Of a stretch of DNA of 41,074 nt, positions 33,041 through 41,074 are shown piece by piece. The stretch spans positions 1 to 41,074 of the forward strand of contig PIVW01000002.1 of the NCBI GenBank assembly GCA_003353825.1. Reading direction: 5' to 3'. This DNA comes from Chloroflexota bacterium. Its GTDB lineage: Bacteria > Chloroflexota > Anaerolineae > J102. The position numbers were made by a program, and so were the translations under genes. Each line of letters starts with the position of its first letter. Positions within the stretch are counted from its first letter, which is position 1. The notes below the pieces were generated by a model. The model made no database searches. It worked only from the letters and a program-made list of their open reading frames with translations, and was not told where the DNA came from.

Positions 33041-34294
33041 CTATGCGGGATCTTCAGCGGGCGCCGGCGCAAAACGCTGCTGTGCGCCGATGCGCTGGTG
33101 CAAGGCCACATACGCCAGGACCGAAACCGCGCATAAAACCCCGCCAAGGTACCAAAGCAGATTAGGGTTGTAGTTGTCAAGGATGACACCGGCGGCGCCA
33201 GGGCCAATAGTGGCCGGGACCATCCAGGTCAGGCTGAATACGGCCATGTAGCGGCCGCGCATCGCTTCGGGTGCAAAGTTGGCGGCAAGCGCCTGGCTGA
33301 TCGGCATGATGATCATCTCGCCGATGGTGATGACGATAATGGCCGAGACAAACATCCAATAGGCCGAGACAAAACCAAACATACTGAATCCGACCATATA
33401 AAATAGCGTGCCGAACGCCATCAACAGGAAAGGCGGGGCGTGTTTGATACGGCGGGTCGTCCAGAATTGCAAAAGAATGACGGTAATTGCGCTGGTGGTC
33501 AACAGGAAACCATAACCTTGCTCACTGATGCCATGATTGTCACGCAAATAAACTGAAAGCGAATTGTACATCTGTAGATAGACAACGCTCATTAGCATGG
33601 TGGCGACAATGAAAGCGACAAAGGCGTAATTGTGTAGCACTCGGAAATACCCTTTGAAAGTTTGGGCGATACTTTCATCACCTTCGTCGCCCACTGCATC
33701 TGGCTTGGTTTCGGAGATGAGGTAGTAAAACAATACAGCCACGATACAGCTGATGACAGCATCCGTAATAAATAAGGCCAGATAGGAGCGATTCGCCACA
33801 AAACCGCCGATGGTAGGGCCAATGATCCAGGAGAGATTGGCAACAACACGCAAGATGCCAAAACCCTCGGCGCGCTGTTTTTCAGGCAGGATGTCTGCGA
33901 TCATAGCCTGATGGGCAGGGCCGGCTACATCGGACAGCAGGCCGATGACCACTGCCAGGGGAAAGAGCATCATATAGTTATCGACAAAGCCCAGCGAGAG
34001 TGTGCTAATGGCGCTGAAAACCAGACCGAAGAGAATGGGCTTACGCCGTCCGAATTTATCGGTCATCACCCCACCGATGATGCCGCCGATCAGGCCGAAA
34101 AAGGAAAAAATACCCAGGATGATCCCAGCCTGCGTCATGCCCACGCCAAATTTGTGGGTTATGTACAGGCTGAAGAAGGGAAAGAGCATTGTGGCGCCAA
34201 TGCGGTCGATGAAGGATACCCCGACCACCATCCAGAATTTGGAAGGGTATTCGTGGTAGATGCTTGTGATACGGGTTCGGGTGAGGGTTAACAT
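33041..34294 (-). CDS. MFS transporter
   Basis: A 417-aa, roughly 12-helix major facilitator protein. The loop 2-3 motif A is GGVMTDKFGRRKP, and the pattern of hydrophobic segments (for example IILGIFSFFGLIGGIIGG and FPLAVVIGLLSDVAGP) fits a DHA1-type exporter or permease. GFVSAYWMFVSAIIVITIGEM and PISQALAANFAPEAMRGRYMAVFSL are in the second half. Substrate cannot be inferred. It stands alone between a DUF2283 gene and the SWIM-domain gene. The region between it and 34446 shows no features. Confidence 0.9.
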   Translation of the reverse strand: MLTLTRTRITSIYHEYPSKFWMVVGVSFIDRIGATMLFPFFSLYITHKFGVGMTQAGIILGIFSFFGLIGGIIGGVMTDKFGRRKPILFGLVFSAISTLSLGFVDNYMMLFPLAVVIGLLSDVAGPAHQAMIADILPEKQRAEGFGILRVVANLSWIIGPTIGGFVANRSYLALFITDAVISCIVAVLFYYLISETKPDAVGDEGDESIAQTFKGYFRVLHNYAFVAFIVATMLMSVVYLQMYNSLSVYLRDNHGISEQGYGFLLTTSAITVILLQFWTTRRIKHAPPFLLMAFGTLFYMVGFSMFGFVSAYWMFVSAIIVITIGEMIIMPISQALAANFAPEAMRGRYMAVFSLTWMVPATIGPGAAGVILDNYNPNLLWYLGGVLCAVSVLAYVALHQRIGAQQRFAPAPAEDPA

Positions 34295-34445
34295 GAGTAG
34301 GAATCAGCCGGAATCGTGTGGAACGCACATTTTACCCCATCCGACGCAAAACATGTACAAGTATCATCTCCAGGCAGCCATTCCAAAGTTGGCTGTTCAG
34401 AGAGTGAAACGCACTCGTGATGTCGATTCAGGGATACCACTCAAT

Positions 34446-34607
34446 CCAGTCTACAACCCCGCCCGCGTCAATTCGTCCTGCAGAGCAGGCAACCGCCGAT
34501 TCGTTTCGCGAGTGCTTGCGATCAGCCCAGTCTACAACCCCGCTCGCGTCAATTCGTCCTGCAGAGCAGGCAACCGCCGATTCGTTTCGCGAGTGCTTGC
34601 GATCAGC
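34446..34607. repeat. 81-bp tandem duplication at the 3' end of the SWIM gene
   Basis: Two copies (34446-34526 and 34527-34607) differ at one visible position (GCCCGCG against GCTCGCG). The stop codon of the SWIM-domain gene (34532-34534) lies in the inner copy; the outer copy is a free-standing duplicate of its last ~25 codons and stop. Confidence 0.9.
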
Positions 34608-36304
34608 GTCTGCCAGCGCTCATCCTCCCCCATGCCCTGTATAACAGCACGCACGCGAACGAGGTGTTGGACCGCCTTGGCATAGTTATCCCGGCCTCGG
34701 GCGTCAATCAAGCGTTGCGCCACTGTCAGACAGATTTCGATAGCAGCTTCCGGGCGGGCGGCCTCGGCTGCTCGCGCCACCGTCAGATGCAGCGACCCCA
34801 CCGGCGCAGGATACATACGAGACCGGTTCGCTTGATCGATTGTGTTCAGTACGGACAAAGCCTCGTCGATGCGGCCCTCCTCCAAATGAACCTCGATCAG
34901 CAGGCGGTTCTTATTCTCAGCGGCCAGGCATCCGAGTACTTCCTGCTCCACCTGCGACCACCGTTGCGCGACTTGCGCCGCTTCCCGCAATTGTCGATAG
35001 TGGTCAAGATCGCTCCGTATCTGAAATATCTGGCCGGCCAACGCCAGCGAAGTTTCGGTATCCTCGCCTACCTGCACCCAGGTCAAAAGTTGTTGCAGCA
35101 AGCGGGCGTCAGTGGTGGTCTTTTGTCGTTCCCACAACAATTGCTCGGCTAATTCGGCGTGGCCGGCGTCTCGGATATCTTGGCTGAGGGTTATAAGATC
35201 ATAGTCAGAAGCGCGCCGCGCCTCCTCGACGACTTTCTGCACCCGTCCCAGCCCCAGCAGCCGCCCCATCATATCACGCACCCGCCCCGTCTCCCGGCAC
35301 AGAGCGATAAACCCCTCGTCGTCGAGTGTGTCCGCTTCCAGAGCAAGCAGCAAACCGCCCAACTCCTGCATGCGATAATTTTTGTAGGTGGAACCCTCTC
35401 CGGCTTTGAAATCCACCATCAACTCGCGTGTCCAAGCGGCCACTTCCGAGCGCTCGTTCGGCATCGTCTGCTCGATGAGTACGAGTTCAGCATCATCACT
35501 AAGGCCCACGCCGCCGTAGCTGAAGTCCCAACGCGCGATCTCGAACAAAGCCCGCACGATGGCGCTCCGTTCGGCTGCGTCGTCGAAATGTTGCAGGCAT
35601 TCGGCCAACCCCCGCACACAACTGATGACCTCATCGATGTATTCGTTTTCTTCCTGGTAGATCTCTTCGAAACTGTCCAGAATTTCCTCGACCACTGTGC
35701 GGTAGACCACGACGGCATTCCGCCAGTCACCGGCCCGCGCGTAGGCGTCGCCATTGCCAACGATCTCCCCGACTTGTCCGGCAGCAGCATAGGACGCGCT
35801 CCATTTGTAGGGCACATGGTCGATGACGGCGTGCACCTGGCGTCGAATGAGGTCAGGGTTTTGCGGCTGGTTTTCGACTGCCCGGCCTGGCAACGGTATT
35901 TCCAACAGCGGTTCCAGATCGGGATCACGCTCCACCAACTTCAAGATCAGCTCGACCAGTTCTTCTTTGCTACGCTGATTTAGCGATTCCTCCACTGAAG
36001 TGAAGGCCTGAAATTTCTGCGGCTGATGCAACCAGGTCAGCAACAACGCCACCACATGTTTGCAAGCGCCGTCCCAACTGACGGGACAACTGCAATCTGC
36101 GGACTGGATACCGCCGGCACCGAGTGTCGCACACACGTAGTAAGGTCGAGGGAACGATCCCCAGCACTGCGCCCGCAACGTCGCATCTACCCGACGGGGA
36201 TCGAGGATGCTACCACGTTCGTAATAATCGTAGCCGCGGCTAAACGAGGTGCCGAACGCTAATTCCTGAATCTTATCTTCGGTCAATTGTGGCAAGGCGT
36301 CCAT
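34532..36304 (-). CDS. SWIM zinc-finger repeat protein
   Basis: A 590-aa protein with a SWIM motif CSCPVSWDGACKH (zinc ligands Cys71, Cys73, Cys81, His83), preceded by the usual FGTSFSRGYDYYERGSI. SWIM domains bind DNA or proteins and often sit in SNF2 helicase partners, but no helicase is fused here. The rest is helical, TPR-like, with repeating Glu/Ala/Leu segments such as AVVVYRTVVEEILDSFEEI and ASDYDLITLSQDIRDAGHAELAEQLL. The ATG 36304 follows the stop of the upstream gene by 20 bp. A tandem duplication ends this gene (see separate entry). Confidence 0.85.
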   Translation of the reverse strand: MDALPQLTEDKIQELAFGTSFSRGYDYYERGSILDPRRVDATLRAQCWGSFPRPYYVCATLGAGGIQSADCSCPVSWDGACKHVVALLLTWLHQPQKFQAFTSVEESLNQRSKEELVELILKLVERDPDLEPLLEIPLPGRAVENQPQNPDLIRRQVHAVIDHVPYKWSASYAAAGQVGEIVGNGDAYARAGDWRNAVVVYRTVVEEILDSFEEIYQEENEYIDEVISCVRGLAECLQHFDDAAERSAIVRALFEIARWDFSYGGVGLSDDAELVLIEQTMPNERSEVAAWTRELMVDFKAGEGSTYKNYRMQELGGLLLALEADTLDDEGFIALCRETGRVRDMMGRLLGLGRVQKVVEEARRASDYDLITLSQDIRDAGHAELAEQLLWERQKTTTDARLLQQLLTWVQVGEDTETSLALAGQIFQIRSDLDHYRQLREAAQVAQRWSQVEQEVLGCLAAENKNRLLIEVHLEEGRIDEALSVLNTIDQANRSRMYPAPVGSLHLTVARAAEAARPEAAIEICLTVAQRLIDARGRDNYAKAVQHLVRVRAVIQGMGEDERWQTLIASTRETNRRLPALQDELTRAGL

Positions 36305-36324
36305 AACACTCTGCTTCAAATGGC

Positions 36325-37935
36325 TTACGGTTGTGGCGGTGGACCGGCATTTTGTGGGATAGACATGCCGTCGGGGATACCGCGTAGATCGTCGCATAGT
36401 ACTTTGCGCACATCATGCCATGCGAATCCCTCTGACTCAAATGTGGAAATATCTTGAATCCAGCGCTTCTTGCCCTTTTCCAAGGAGTAGACATGTGGAC
36501 TGTCGCTGCATTTGAGCAGGATAGGGTAGCCTTCGTCGGAGACGATGAACTGAACCCGGTAAGGGAGCGCTTCGATGTTGCCTTGATCGATACTAAACAT
36601 CCAGGGAGTTGCCAAAATCACAATACTTGCCCAAATCACGTAGACCACGGCGCCAGTGGCAAAGGAGGCGTGCAGGCGCTTCAGCCAGTTCGTGCGCTTT
36701 CCTACTAACTGACGGACGAGCAACCACACCAGTATCCCGACATTGATGATGTTCCAACCCATAAAAGTGAGCCGGTTGGGCGTGAGCTTGTCCTGCCAGG
36801 TGCGATAGAGCATCGCTGAGAGTGCATAGAGTCCGACCAGTACAGCCAGCATGGCAACGGCGACGATCCCGCGTCGCAGCCACATTGCCATGCGCTCCGA
36901 GATATCTGCCTCTCGCACCGGTGTCGCACCTAGCAGCAAGGCCATGACAGCAAAGAGCATGGCATTGTAGATGATCAGAACATCCCGATTTTCGAAGGGC
37001 TGGCGGAAATTGGTGGGGATGAAGGCGAGATAGATAACGAGTACGACCAAGCTCAACGGCAACAGCGCCCGCATCAACACGGCGATGAGTTGGCTCAATC
37101 CTTCGTTGAAGGGTTGTTCTGAAGGTGCAACAGTGGGGTTGTAGAGGAAGGCGACCGTCAGTACGGGAAGGACGCCCGCACCTCCGGCCATGAGCAGGAG
37201 CATAACTATTTTAGACAAATTGATGCCGAGGGCGTCGAACAGTCCGGTCGTGATGGTCACAAACAGTCCACCGGCAATGATAAATATTCCGGCTGTAATG
37301 AAGACCTCAAGCGATTTTATCAGAAAATAGAAGCGATTTTCTGCGTCCCACAGCCCGGCCACGAGATAGATGCCGATCCCTGCCCAGGCTAACAAAGCCA
37401 CATGAAGTATCATGAGGTTGAGATATTGTTCTTGGAAGACACGGGGGCCGGCTTGCGGGAAAACGGCGAACACGTAGCCTGAGATCAAAGCCAATGTGGC
37501 TACGACCAACGCCAGCCAACGCCACTTCCTTTGCCCGGCCAGGGCCAGATAGAGCGTGATGAGAGCGGCGCTGATCGGCGCCCCGATCAAGGCCAGCATC
37601 GGAATGAGGGTGTAGTTACCCTTCCCCAGATAGTCGGTCATCTGAATGGCGAACTGTTGATCATCGGACAGCCACCAGAACAGCAAACCGTTGAGCACCG
37701 CCAGGGGGATAGCCCAAGCCCAGGCAGCTGTCCAGGTTTTGGCTTTGTCTACCGCGCTCTGCGCCAGACGATAGTACCAGGCGGCGTAGAGTAGATTATC
37801 GGGTTGTTCGCTGTAGCTGTCGTTGATCGCTGCGGTAAATGCGTCCGCTTCGCCTGCATCTGAAGCGCCTTGATAGGCGATTTCCAATTTTTCGGCGTCC
37901 GTGCCAATGGTTTGAATTGTGTCAAGATAGGACAT
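36325..37935 (-). CDS. Polytopic membrane protein with a C-terminal KKRWI-type domain
   Basis: A 536-aa protein with an N-terminal soluble segment and about eleven hydrophobic helices (for example WAWAIPLAVLNGLLFWWL, LALVVATLALISGYVFAV and GIVAVAMLAVLVGLYAL). The final ~60 residues (VYSLEKGKKRWIQDISTFESEGFAWHDV...RGIPDGMSIPQNAGPPPQP) form a small globular module that I recognise from other Chloroflexota and Patescibacteria proteins with unknown function. The ATG 37935 has CAAAGGAG seven bases upstream. It precedes the SWIM gene by 20 bp and is probably co-transcribed with it. It is the last gene that fits the first genome. Confidence 0.75.
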   Translation of the reverse strand: MSYLDTIQTIGTDAEKLEIAYQGASDAGEADAFTAAINDSYSEQPDNLLYAAWYYRLAQSAVDKAKTWTAAWAWAIPLAVLNGLLFWWLSDDQQFAIQMTDYLGKGNYTLIPMLALIGAPISAALITLYLALAGQRKWRWLALVVATLALISGYVFAVFPQAGPRVFQEQYLNLMILHVALLAWAGIGIYLVAGLWDAENRFYFLIKSLEVFITAGIFIIAGGLFVTITTGLFDALGINLSKIVMLLLMAGGAGVLPVLTVAFLYNPTVAPSEQPFNEGLSQLIAVLMRALLPLSLVVLVIYLAFIPTNFRQPFENRDVLIIYNAMLFAVMALLLGATPVREADISERMAMWLRRGIVAVAMLAVLVGLYALSAMLYRTWQDKLTPNRLTFMGWNIINVGILVWLLVRQLVGKRTNWLKRLHASFATGAVVYVIWASIVILATPWMFSIDQGNIEALPYRVQFIVSDEGYPILLKCSDSPHVYSLEKGKKRWIQDISTFESEGFAWHDVRKVLCDDLRGIPDGMSIPQNAGPPPQP

Positions 37936-38100
37936 GAGGGCACTCCTTTGCAAAGACTGAGTCAGGATTCCTTAACGATACCAGTCGAAACTCTTCTGCC
38001 AGGCGATCTGTTGAAGCGAGTGGCTGGGCGGGTGAATGAGAGAGATTTTGGGTACAAGCAATTCTGCGGGGCCACCGCCTGTTGGGAGGAGCCAGAGTGA
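37936..38100. other. Probable join between two unrelated genomes
   Basis: To the left, genes fit a Chloroflexota; to the right, base composition, codon choice and gene content change abruptly and the first gene is a fragment lacking its start. No repeat or mobile element is visible at the point of change. The exact junction cannot be fixed by eye. Confidence 0.6.
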
Positions 38101-38446
38101 CGCTTCGTTTTTGCACGAGGCCTACGCCAGGGTCGAGGGCATGATCGAGTCGAGCGAAGCGGGAGTCTCGGTTCTGCCCGACCAGGGAAGTTTTCGCGGG
38201 GGATTCACCACCGGGGCGATGACCCTGCGTTATTGCTCCATGTTTTTGCCCGCGGGATTCAAGGAGATCAGTCGAGCCAAGCTCATCGATCCCACACTCG
38301 AACAGCTTCGGCGTCGGGGCGGCGTCACCTGGTCCCATCCGGCGTTTGCCTATCGTCACGTCTTCGCTCGAAACGACAAAGAACTCGTCTGCGCAGACCT
38401 CTCCGCCCGACCCAAACGTCGGGCGGTCGTCGCGAAACCAGAATAG
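38036..38446 (+). pseudogene. 3' fragment of a probable PQQ-like propeller protein
   Basis: The frame runs from about 38036 to 38446 with strongly G/C-rich third positions, so it looks truly coding. Its end, FKEISRAKLIDPTLEQLRRRGGVTWSHPAFAYRHVFARNDKELVCADLSA, resembles the last blade of PQQ-like beta-propeller proteins common in planctomycetes. The N-terminal bulk is missing and a stop codon (38033-38035) lies directly upstream of the first ATG. The gene was most likely cut by the join at 37936-38100 rather than decayed. Identity is moderate. Confidence 0.45.
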
Positions 38447-38458
38447 CCGCTGGGCTGG

Positions 38459-39436
38459 TTAACCGAGCGATCCTCGAACCGACTCGAGCTGGCCGGCGGA
38501 GCCGAGCACGCCGTTCTTGTGCGTGATGTACTCCGCGTAGGCGGTCATGAACGTCTTTCCCGGCGGACGGAGGTCGAAGTTCGCCGGGTCGTCGCGGAAC
38601 GACTCGCGATGGATCGCACACCAGACCAGGCGGCCGTCGGTGTCGATGTTGATCTTGCAGACGCCCAACTTGGCGGCGGGCAGATACTGATCCTCGGCAA
38701 CACCGCTCGAGTCGGCCATCTTGCCGCCGGCGGCGTTGATTCGGTCCACCCATGCCTTTGGCACGCTGCTGGAACCGTGCATCACCAAGGGGAAGTCCGC
38801 GGGAACGACAGCCTGGATCTTTTCCAGCACGTCGAACCGCAGGCCCTGGCTGCCAGCGAACTTGTAGGCACCGTGAGACGTGCCGATGGCTACGGCCAGC
38901 GAATCGCAGCCCGACTTCTCAACGAACTCGGCCGCCTGATCCGGTTCGGTGAGACAAACACTGCCGACGATGTCTTCCTCAACGCCGCCGAGCTGGCCCA
39001 ACTCGGCCTCGACGACGATGCCCTTGTCGTGGGCTCGGTCGACGACCTTCTTGGTGATCGCGATGTTCTCGGCGAACTCGTGGTGCGAGGCGTCGATCAT
39101 CACCGAACTGTAGAAGCCGCTGTCGATGCAGTCGTAGCAAGCCTCTTCCGTACCGTGATCCAGATGGACCGCAAAGATCACTTCGGGGAAGACCTCTTCG
39201 GCCGTGCGGATCATGGCTTCAAGGAAGCGCTTGTCGCTGTAGCCCCGGGCTCCTCGTGAAATCTGGACGATGAACGGAGCGGCCTTGTCACCGGCGACCG
39301 CCTCTTCATTCGACGCTGCCTTGCCCAGGTTGCCCCGGAACAGCCCGACGGTCTGCTCCAGGTTGTTGATGTTGTAGGCACCGATGGCATAGTTGCCGTA
39401 GGCATGCTTGAAAAGCTGTTTCGTCGTGACGATCAT
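38459..39436 (-). CDS. fba: Class II fructose-bisphosphate aldolase
   Basis: This is a zinc-dependent glycolytic aldolase that cleaves fructose-1,6-bisphosphate. Key residues are Asp93 and His94 in HLDHG, His188 in GTSHGAYKF, His220 in MHGSSSVPK and the VEAELGQLGG segment. Length (325 aa) fits the family's type-B enzymes. AGGAG lies 11 bases before the ATG. No other glycolytic gene is next to it. It sits in the high-G/C block and its sequence style is unlike the first 38 kb. Confidence 0.95.
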   Translation of the reverse strand: MIVTTKQLFKHAYGNYAIGAYNINNLEQTVGLFRGNLGKAASNEEAVAGDKAAPFIVQISRGARGYSDKRFLEAMIRTAEEVFPEVIFAVHLDHGTEEACYDCIDSGFYSSVMIDASHHEFAENIAITKKVVDRAHDKGIVVEAELGQLGGVEEDIVGSVCLTEPDQAAEFVEKSGCDSLAVAIGTSHGAYKFAGSQGLRFDVLEKIQAVVPADFPLVMHGSSSVPKAWVDRINAAGGKMADSSGVAEDQYLPAAKLGVCKINIDTDGRLVWCAIHRESFRDDPANFDLRPPGKTFMTAYAEYITHKNGVLGSAGQLESVRGSLG

Positions 39437-39736
39437 TTGAGTCTATTCTCCTGTCGTGGCTCTTCCCGTCTCCTTCGACGGAAGGTTGGTGGCAGAGCGG
39501 ACTTCCGGTCACCCTCGATAATCCGGAAATTTTACCTGAATCTCCCCGAGTCTACCAGGGTAGCAGGCTTCGTTGGTCGGGCCTGGGACCCCAGTTTCTC
39601 GGAGCCTCCACGCAGCAGCGGGGGCTCAAAATTCGGGTTCGGAAGACGCTTTCTGCCAATTATCGACTCACGTACGAGATCGCATGAGCCTCAATAATGA
39701 CAGTTCGGTTTGTTACAATCTGCCCTGCCGAGCGTG
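39437..39736. other. Intergenic region upstream of fba
   Basis: These 300 bp hold no gene I can support. A weak 6-bp stem (TTCCGG...CCGGAA, 39503-39528) followed by ATTTT is the only structure noted. Confidence 0.4.
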
Positions 39737-40414
39737 TCACCGTGATCGCGTGCGAATCTCGGCCCAGTCGCAGTGGGGGCAATACAGGCGACTCCAAAGA
39801 CGTCCGTGACAACCCTCCCCCACGCACCCGACGACACCCGCCGGGCCGGTCGGGATGGGATTGTCGCAACGAGCGCAGCTCAAATGAGACGGTAACTCGT
39901 TGCCGCAATGCGTGCAGGCTGCGCTCTTGCCTGAAGGGCGTCCGATGGCGACCAACACTCGGCCGACGATCTCGGACTGCCCAACGCTTGGACGCCACAG
40001 TTCGGCGAACTCGGGCCACGGCAGCACACGGTTGGGACCGAAGTGTGGATCGTGGATCTCGATCTCCTGGCCGTCGAACCGAAGCAGTACGCTGTAGTGG
40101 CCCAGGTTCGATTGCCGATCGAGTCGGTGGTTGAGGATCACCCGAACGTCGGCGTCGAGCAGTTCAATCAACAATTCGGCAGGCTGTTCCGCCTGGAGAG
40201 TCACGGCCGAAAGGCCTTGCCGGCCAGCATCCAACGCGAGTCGATGAGTTCGCGTGGCCTTGGCTCCAGGGCGAATCTCTTCGGCGACGCGCTCCCAAAC
40301 GGCAAGCTGTTCGCAGTTCGATCCCAGTGACCGATAGACCATCGTCAGGGCAGCCGCGCCGCACGTTCGACTTCCGTCGATCGTCCGCTGAGGCTCGAAA
40401 GGAATCGGCGTCAC
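39737..40414 (-). CDS. C39-like cysteine peptidase with C-terminal zinc ribbons
   Basis: The N-terminal half matches the papain-like C39 fold: Cys18 in SRTCGAAALTMVYRSLG, His106 in LGHYSVLLRFDG and Asp122 in IHDPHFG. C39 domains cleave double-glycine leaders or act as general peptidases. The C-terminal part holds zinc-binding pairs (CTHC and CARC, about 167-183; later CVGEGC and CPHC, about 197-215). The GTG start overlaps the stop of the upstream GGDEF-like gene by 4 bp (GTGA), so they form an operon. Secretion signals are absent. Confidence 0.8.
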   Translation of the reverse strand: MTPIPFEPQRTIDGSRTCGAAALTMVYRSLGSNCEQLAVWERVAEEIRPGAKATRTHRLALDAGRQGLSAVTLQAEQPAELLIELLDADVRVILNHRLDRQSNLGHYSVLLRFDGQEIEIHDPHFGPNRVLPWPEFAELWRPSVGQSEIVGRVLVAIGRPSGKSAACTHCGNELPSHLSCARCDNPIPTGPAGVVGCVGEGCHGRLWSRLYCPHCDWAEIRTRSR

Positions 40415-41074
40415 GTCGTGCAGTTCGCTTCGGAGAGAATTGTCTTGGCCATTTCGGTCCCTTCGCCGTTGTGGAAGAAGGCGCCGTCTCCACCGGCTCG
40501 TATTGCACTGTCCAGCGCCGCCTCCGCCCGCTCGACCATGCTCGCCGCATCATCGTTCTCGGCAGCCTGCGCTGTCCCAATGCTCAGCGTGAATTGTATC
40601 GACCCCGACGCTGTCGGCAAAGGACATTGTTGGCTTAGCTTTCGGATCCGTTCTGCCATCATCATGGCCTGCGTGGGATCGTAGCCGGAAACGAGAACCG
40701 CGAAGGTTTGCGAGTTGAACCTTGCCACCGCTCCATGTTTGCCGGCCACAGCAAGCAGCACGGTTGCGATTGCGTCGAGAAGTCGTTCACCCGTGTCGCC
40801 GCCGTGCCGGTCGGCATGGTCGTCGAACTGGTCGGCCTGGACGAGGAAGGCCGTAGGCACGGCCTGCCCCTCGCTTAACGCCGTAATCGCCTCAGACAAC
40901 CTCTCGACAAATCTCGGCGGATCCAAGAGACTCTTCTGCAACATGGCCGCGCGATGGGATGTGCGTGCCGGAGCGGCCGCCGGCTTCTCGGGGGCCGGCG
41001 CGGGCTGCGGCTTCTCGGGAGCCGGCGCGGGCTGCGGCTCCACGACGAACGGTTGAGGCGACGTTCCGTCGTGC
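40411..41074 (-). CDS. Degenerate GGDEF-domain protein (partial, runs off the window)
   Basis: The frame stays open to the window edge, so the N-terminus is missing. A Pro/Ala/Glu-rich repeat (PAPAPEKPQ type) leads into a GGDEF-like domain: FLVQADQFDDHADRHGGDTGERLLDAIATVL and LSIGTAQAAENDDAASMVERAEAALDSAI. At the active-site loop the GGDEF sequence is replaced (ARFNSQTFAVLVSG), so diguanylate cyclase activity is unlikely and it is probably a sensor or structural version. It is translationally coupled to the C39-like gene. Confidence 0.75.
   Translation of the reverse strand, partial: HDGTSPQPFVVEPQPAPAPEKPQPAPAPEKPAAAPARTSHRAAMLQKSLLDPPRFVERLSEAITALSEGQAVPTAFLVQADQFDDHADRHGGDTGERLLDAIATVLLAVAGKHGAVARFNSQTFAVLVSGYDPTQAMMMAERIRKLSQQCPLPTASGSIQFTLSIGTAQAAENDDAASMVERAEAALDSAIRAGGDGAFFHNGEGTEMAKTILSEANCTT

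Noticed and set aside
38519..39259. A 246-aa open frame on the plus strand opposite fba
   Set aside because: It is an antisense shadow of the G/C-rich aldolase gene; the minus-strand product has all aldolase motifs.
1..41074. tRNA and rRNA genes
   Set aside because: No cloverleaf or conserved rRNA segment was seen on either strand by eye; a tRNAscan-SE and rRNA search would settle it.

Overview
The window looks like two different bacterial genomes joined together. Positions 1 to about 37,950 resemble Chloroflexota (Anaerolineae/Caldilineae type). The evidence is a DnaB-DnaD-DnaC replication block, a bacterial HerA-NurA-Mre11 set, a secreted peptidase with a Thr/Pro-rich linker and a terminal YLPLL-type tail, pRiA4b-ORF3-like and DUF2283 proteins, and many short-period repeats at gene junctions. 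From about 38,100 to the end, G/C rises (hand count of 38521-38580: 37 of 60), codon third positions become G/C-rich, and the genes (class II fructose-bisphosphate aldolase, a C39-like peptidase with a zinc ribbon, a degenerate GGDEF protein) look planctomycete-like. The join lies between about 37,936 and 38,100 and begins with a gene fragment, so a metagenomic assembly chimera is the simplest reading.

Layout. 0.1-3.6 kb (minus): replication initiation block (twin DnaC-like ATPase, DnaD-like protein, DnaB helicase), then a bifunctional-nuclease-domain protein. 4.6-6.3 kb (plus): a free-standing I9-type propeptide-like protein and a subtilase. 6.3-11.9 kb (minus): nurA, a HAS-barrel protein, an AT-rich DUF3800 gene, herA and an Mre11-like nuclease, with no rad50 visible. 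12.1-17.5 kb (plus): a PP2C-like/propeller membrane protein, an LCP cell-wall ligase and two tandem CBS-pair proteins separated by a 123-bp MITE. 17.6-22.6 kb: M14 carboxypeptidase, VOC protein, minimal zincin, small membrane protein and VanW-family protein. 22.9-26.6 kb (minus): UbiE/MenG, a small protein-HNH nuclease pair, UbiX, a PNPOx-like protein and a methyltransferase. 26.6-32.7 kb (minus): Eis-like acetyltransferase, then class II aldolase, two MTAP-family phosphorylases, a pRiA4b-ORF3-like protein, a truncated toxin-antitoxin pair and an MtnA-like isomerase. 32.7-37.9 kb: DUF2283 protein, MFS transporter, SWIM-domain protein and a polytopic membrane protein.

How genes work together. 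The aldolase, phosphorylases and isomerase together fit the DHAP shunt, which salvages methylthioadenosine and 5'-deoxyadenosine: phosphorolysis, ring-opening isomerisation, then cleavage to DHAP and an aldehyde. NurA, HerA and Mre11 fit DNA-end resection; the inserted DUF3800 gene may add a defence role. UbiE and UbiX fit quinone metabolism.

Non-coding structure is rich. It includes a dispersed double-hairpin repeat with a compensatory base-pair change between its two copies, and five arrays of unrelated 7- or 8-bp units at gene boundaries. There is also a MITE with 17-bp terminal inverted repeats and a 7-bp target duplication, an 81-bp tandem duplication at a gene's 3' end, and a strong terminator with no obvious gene in front of it. 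I saw no tRNA, rRNA or CRISPR array. All identifications come from reading motifs by eye; no database search was run.
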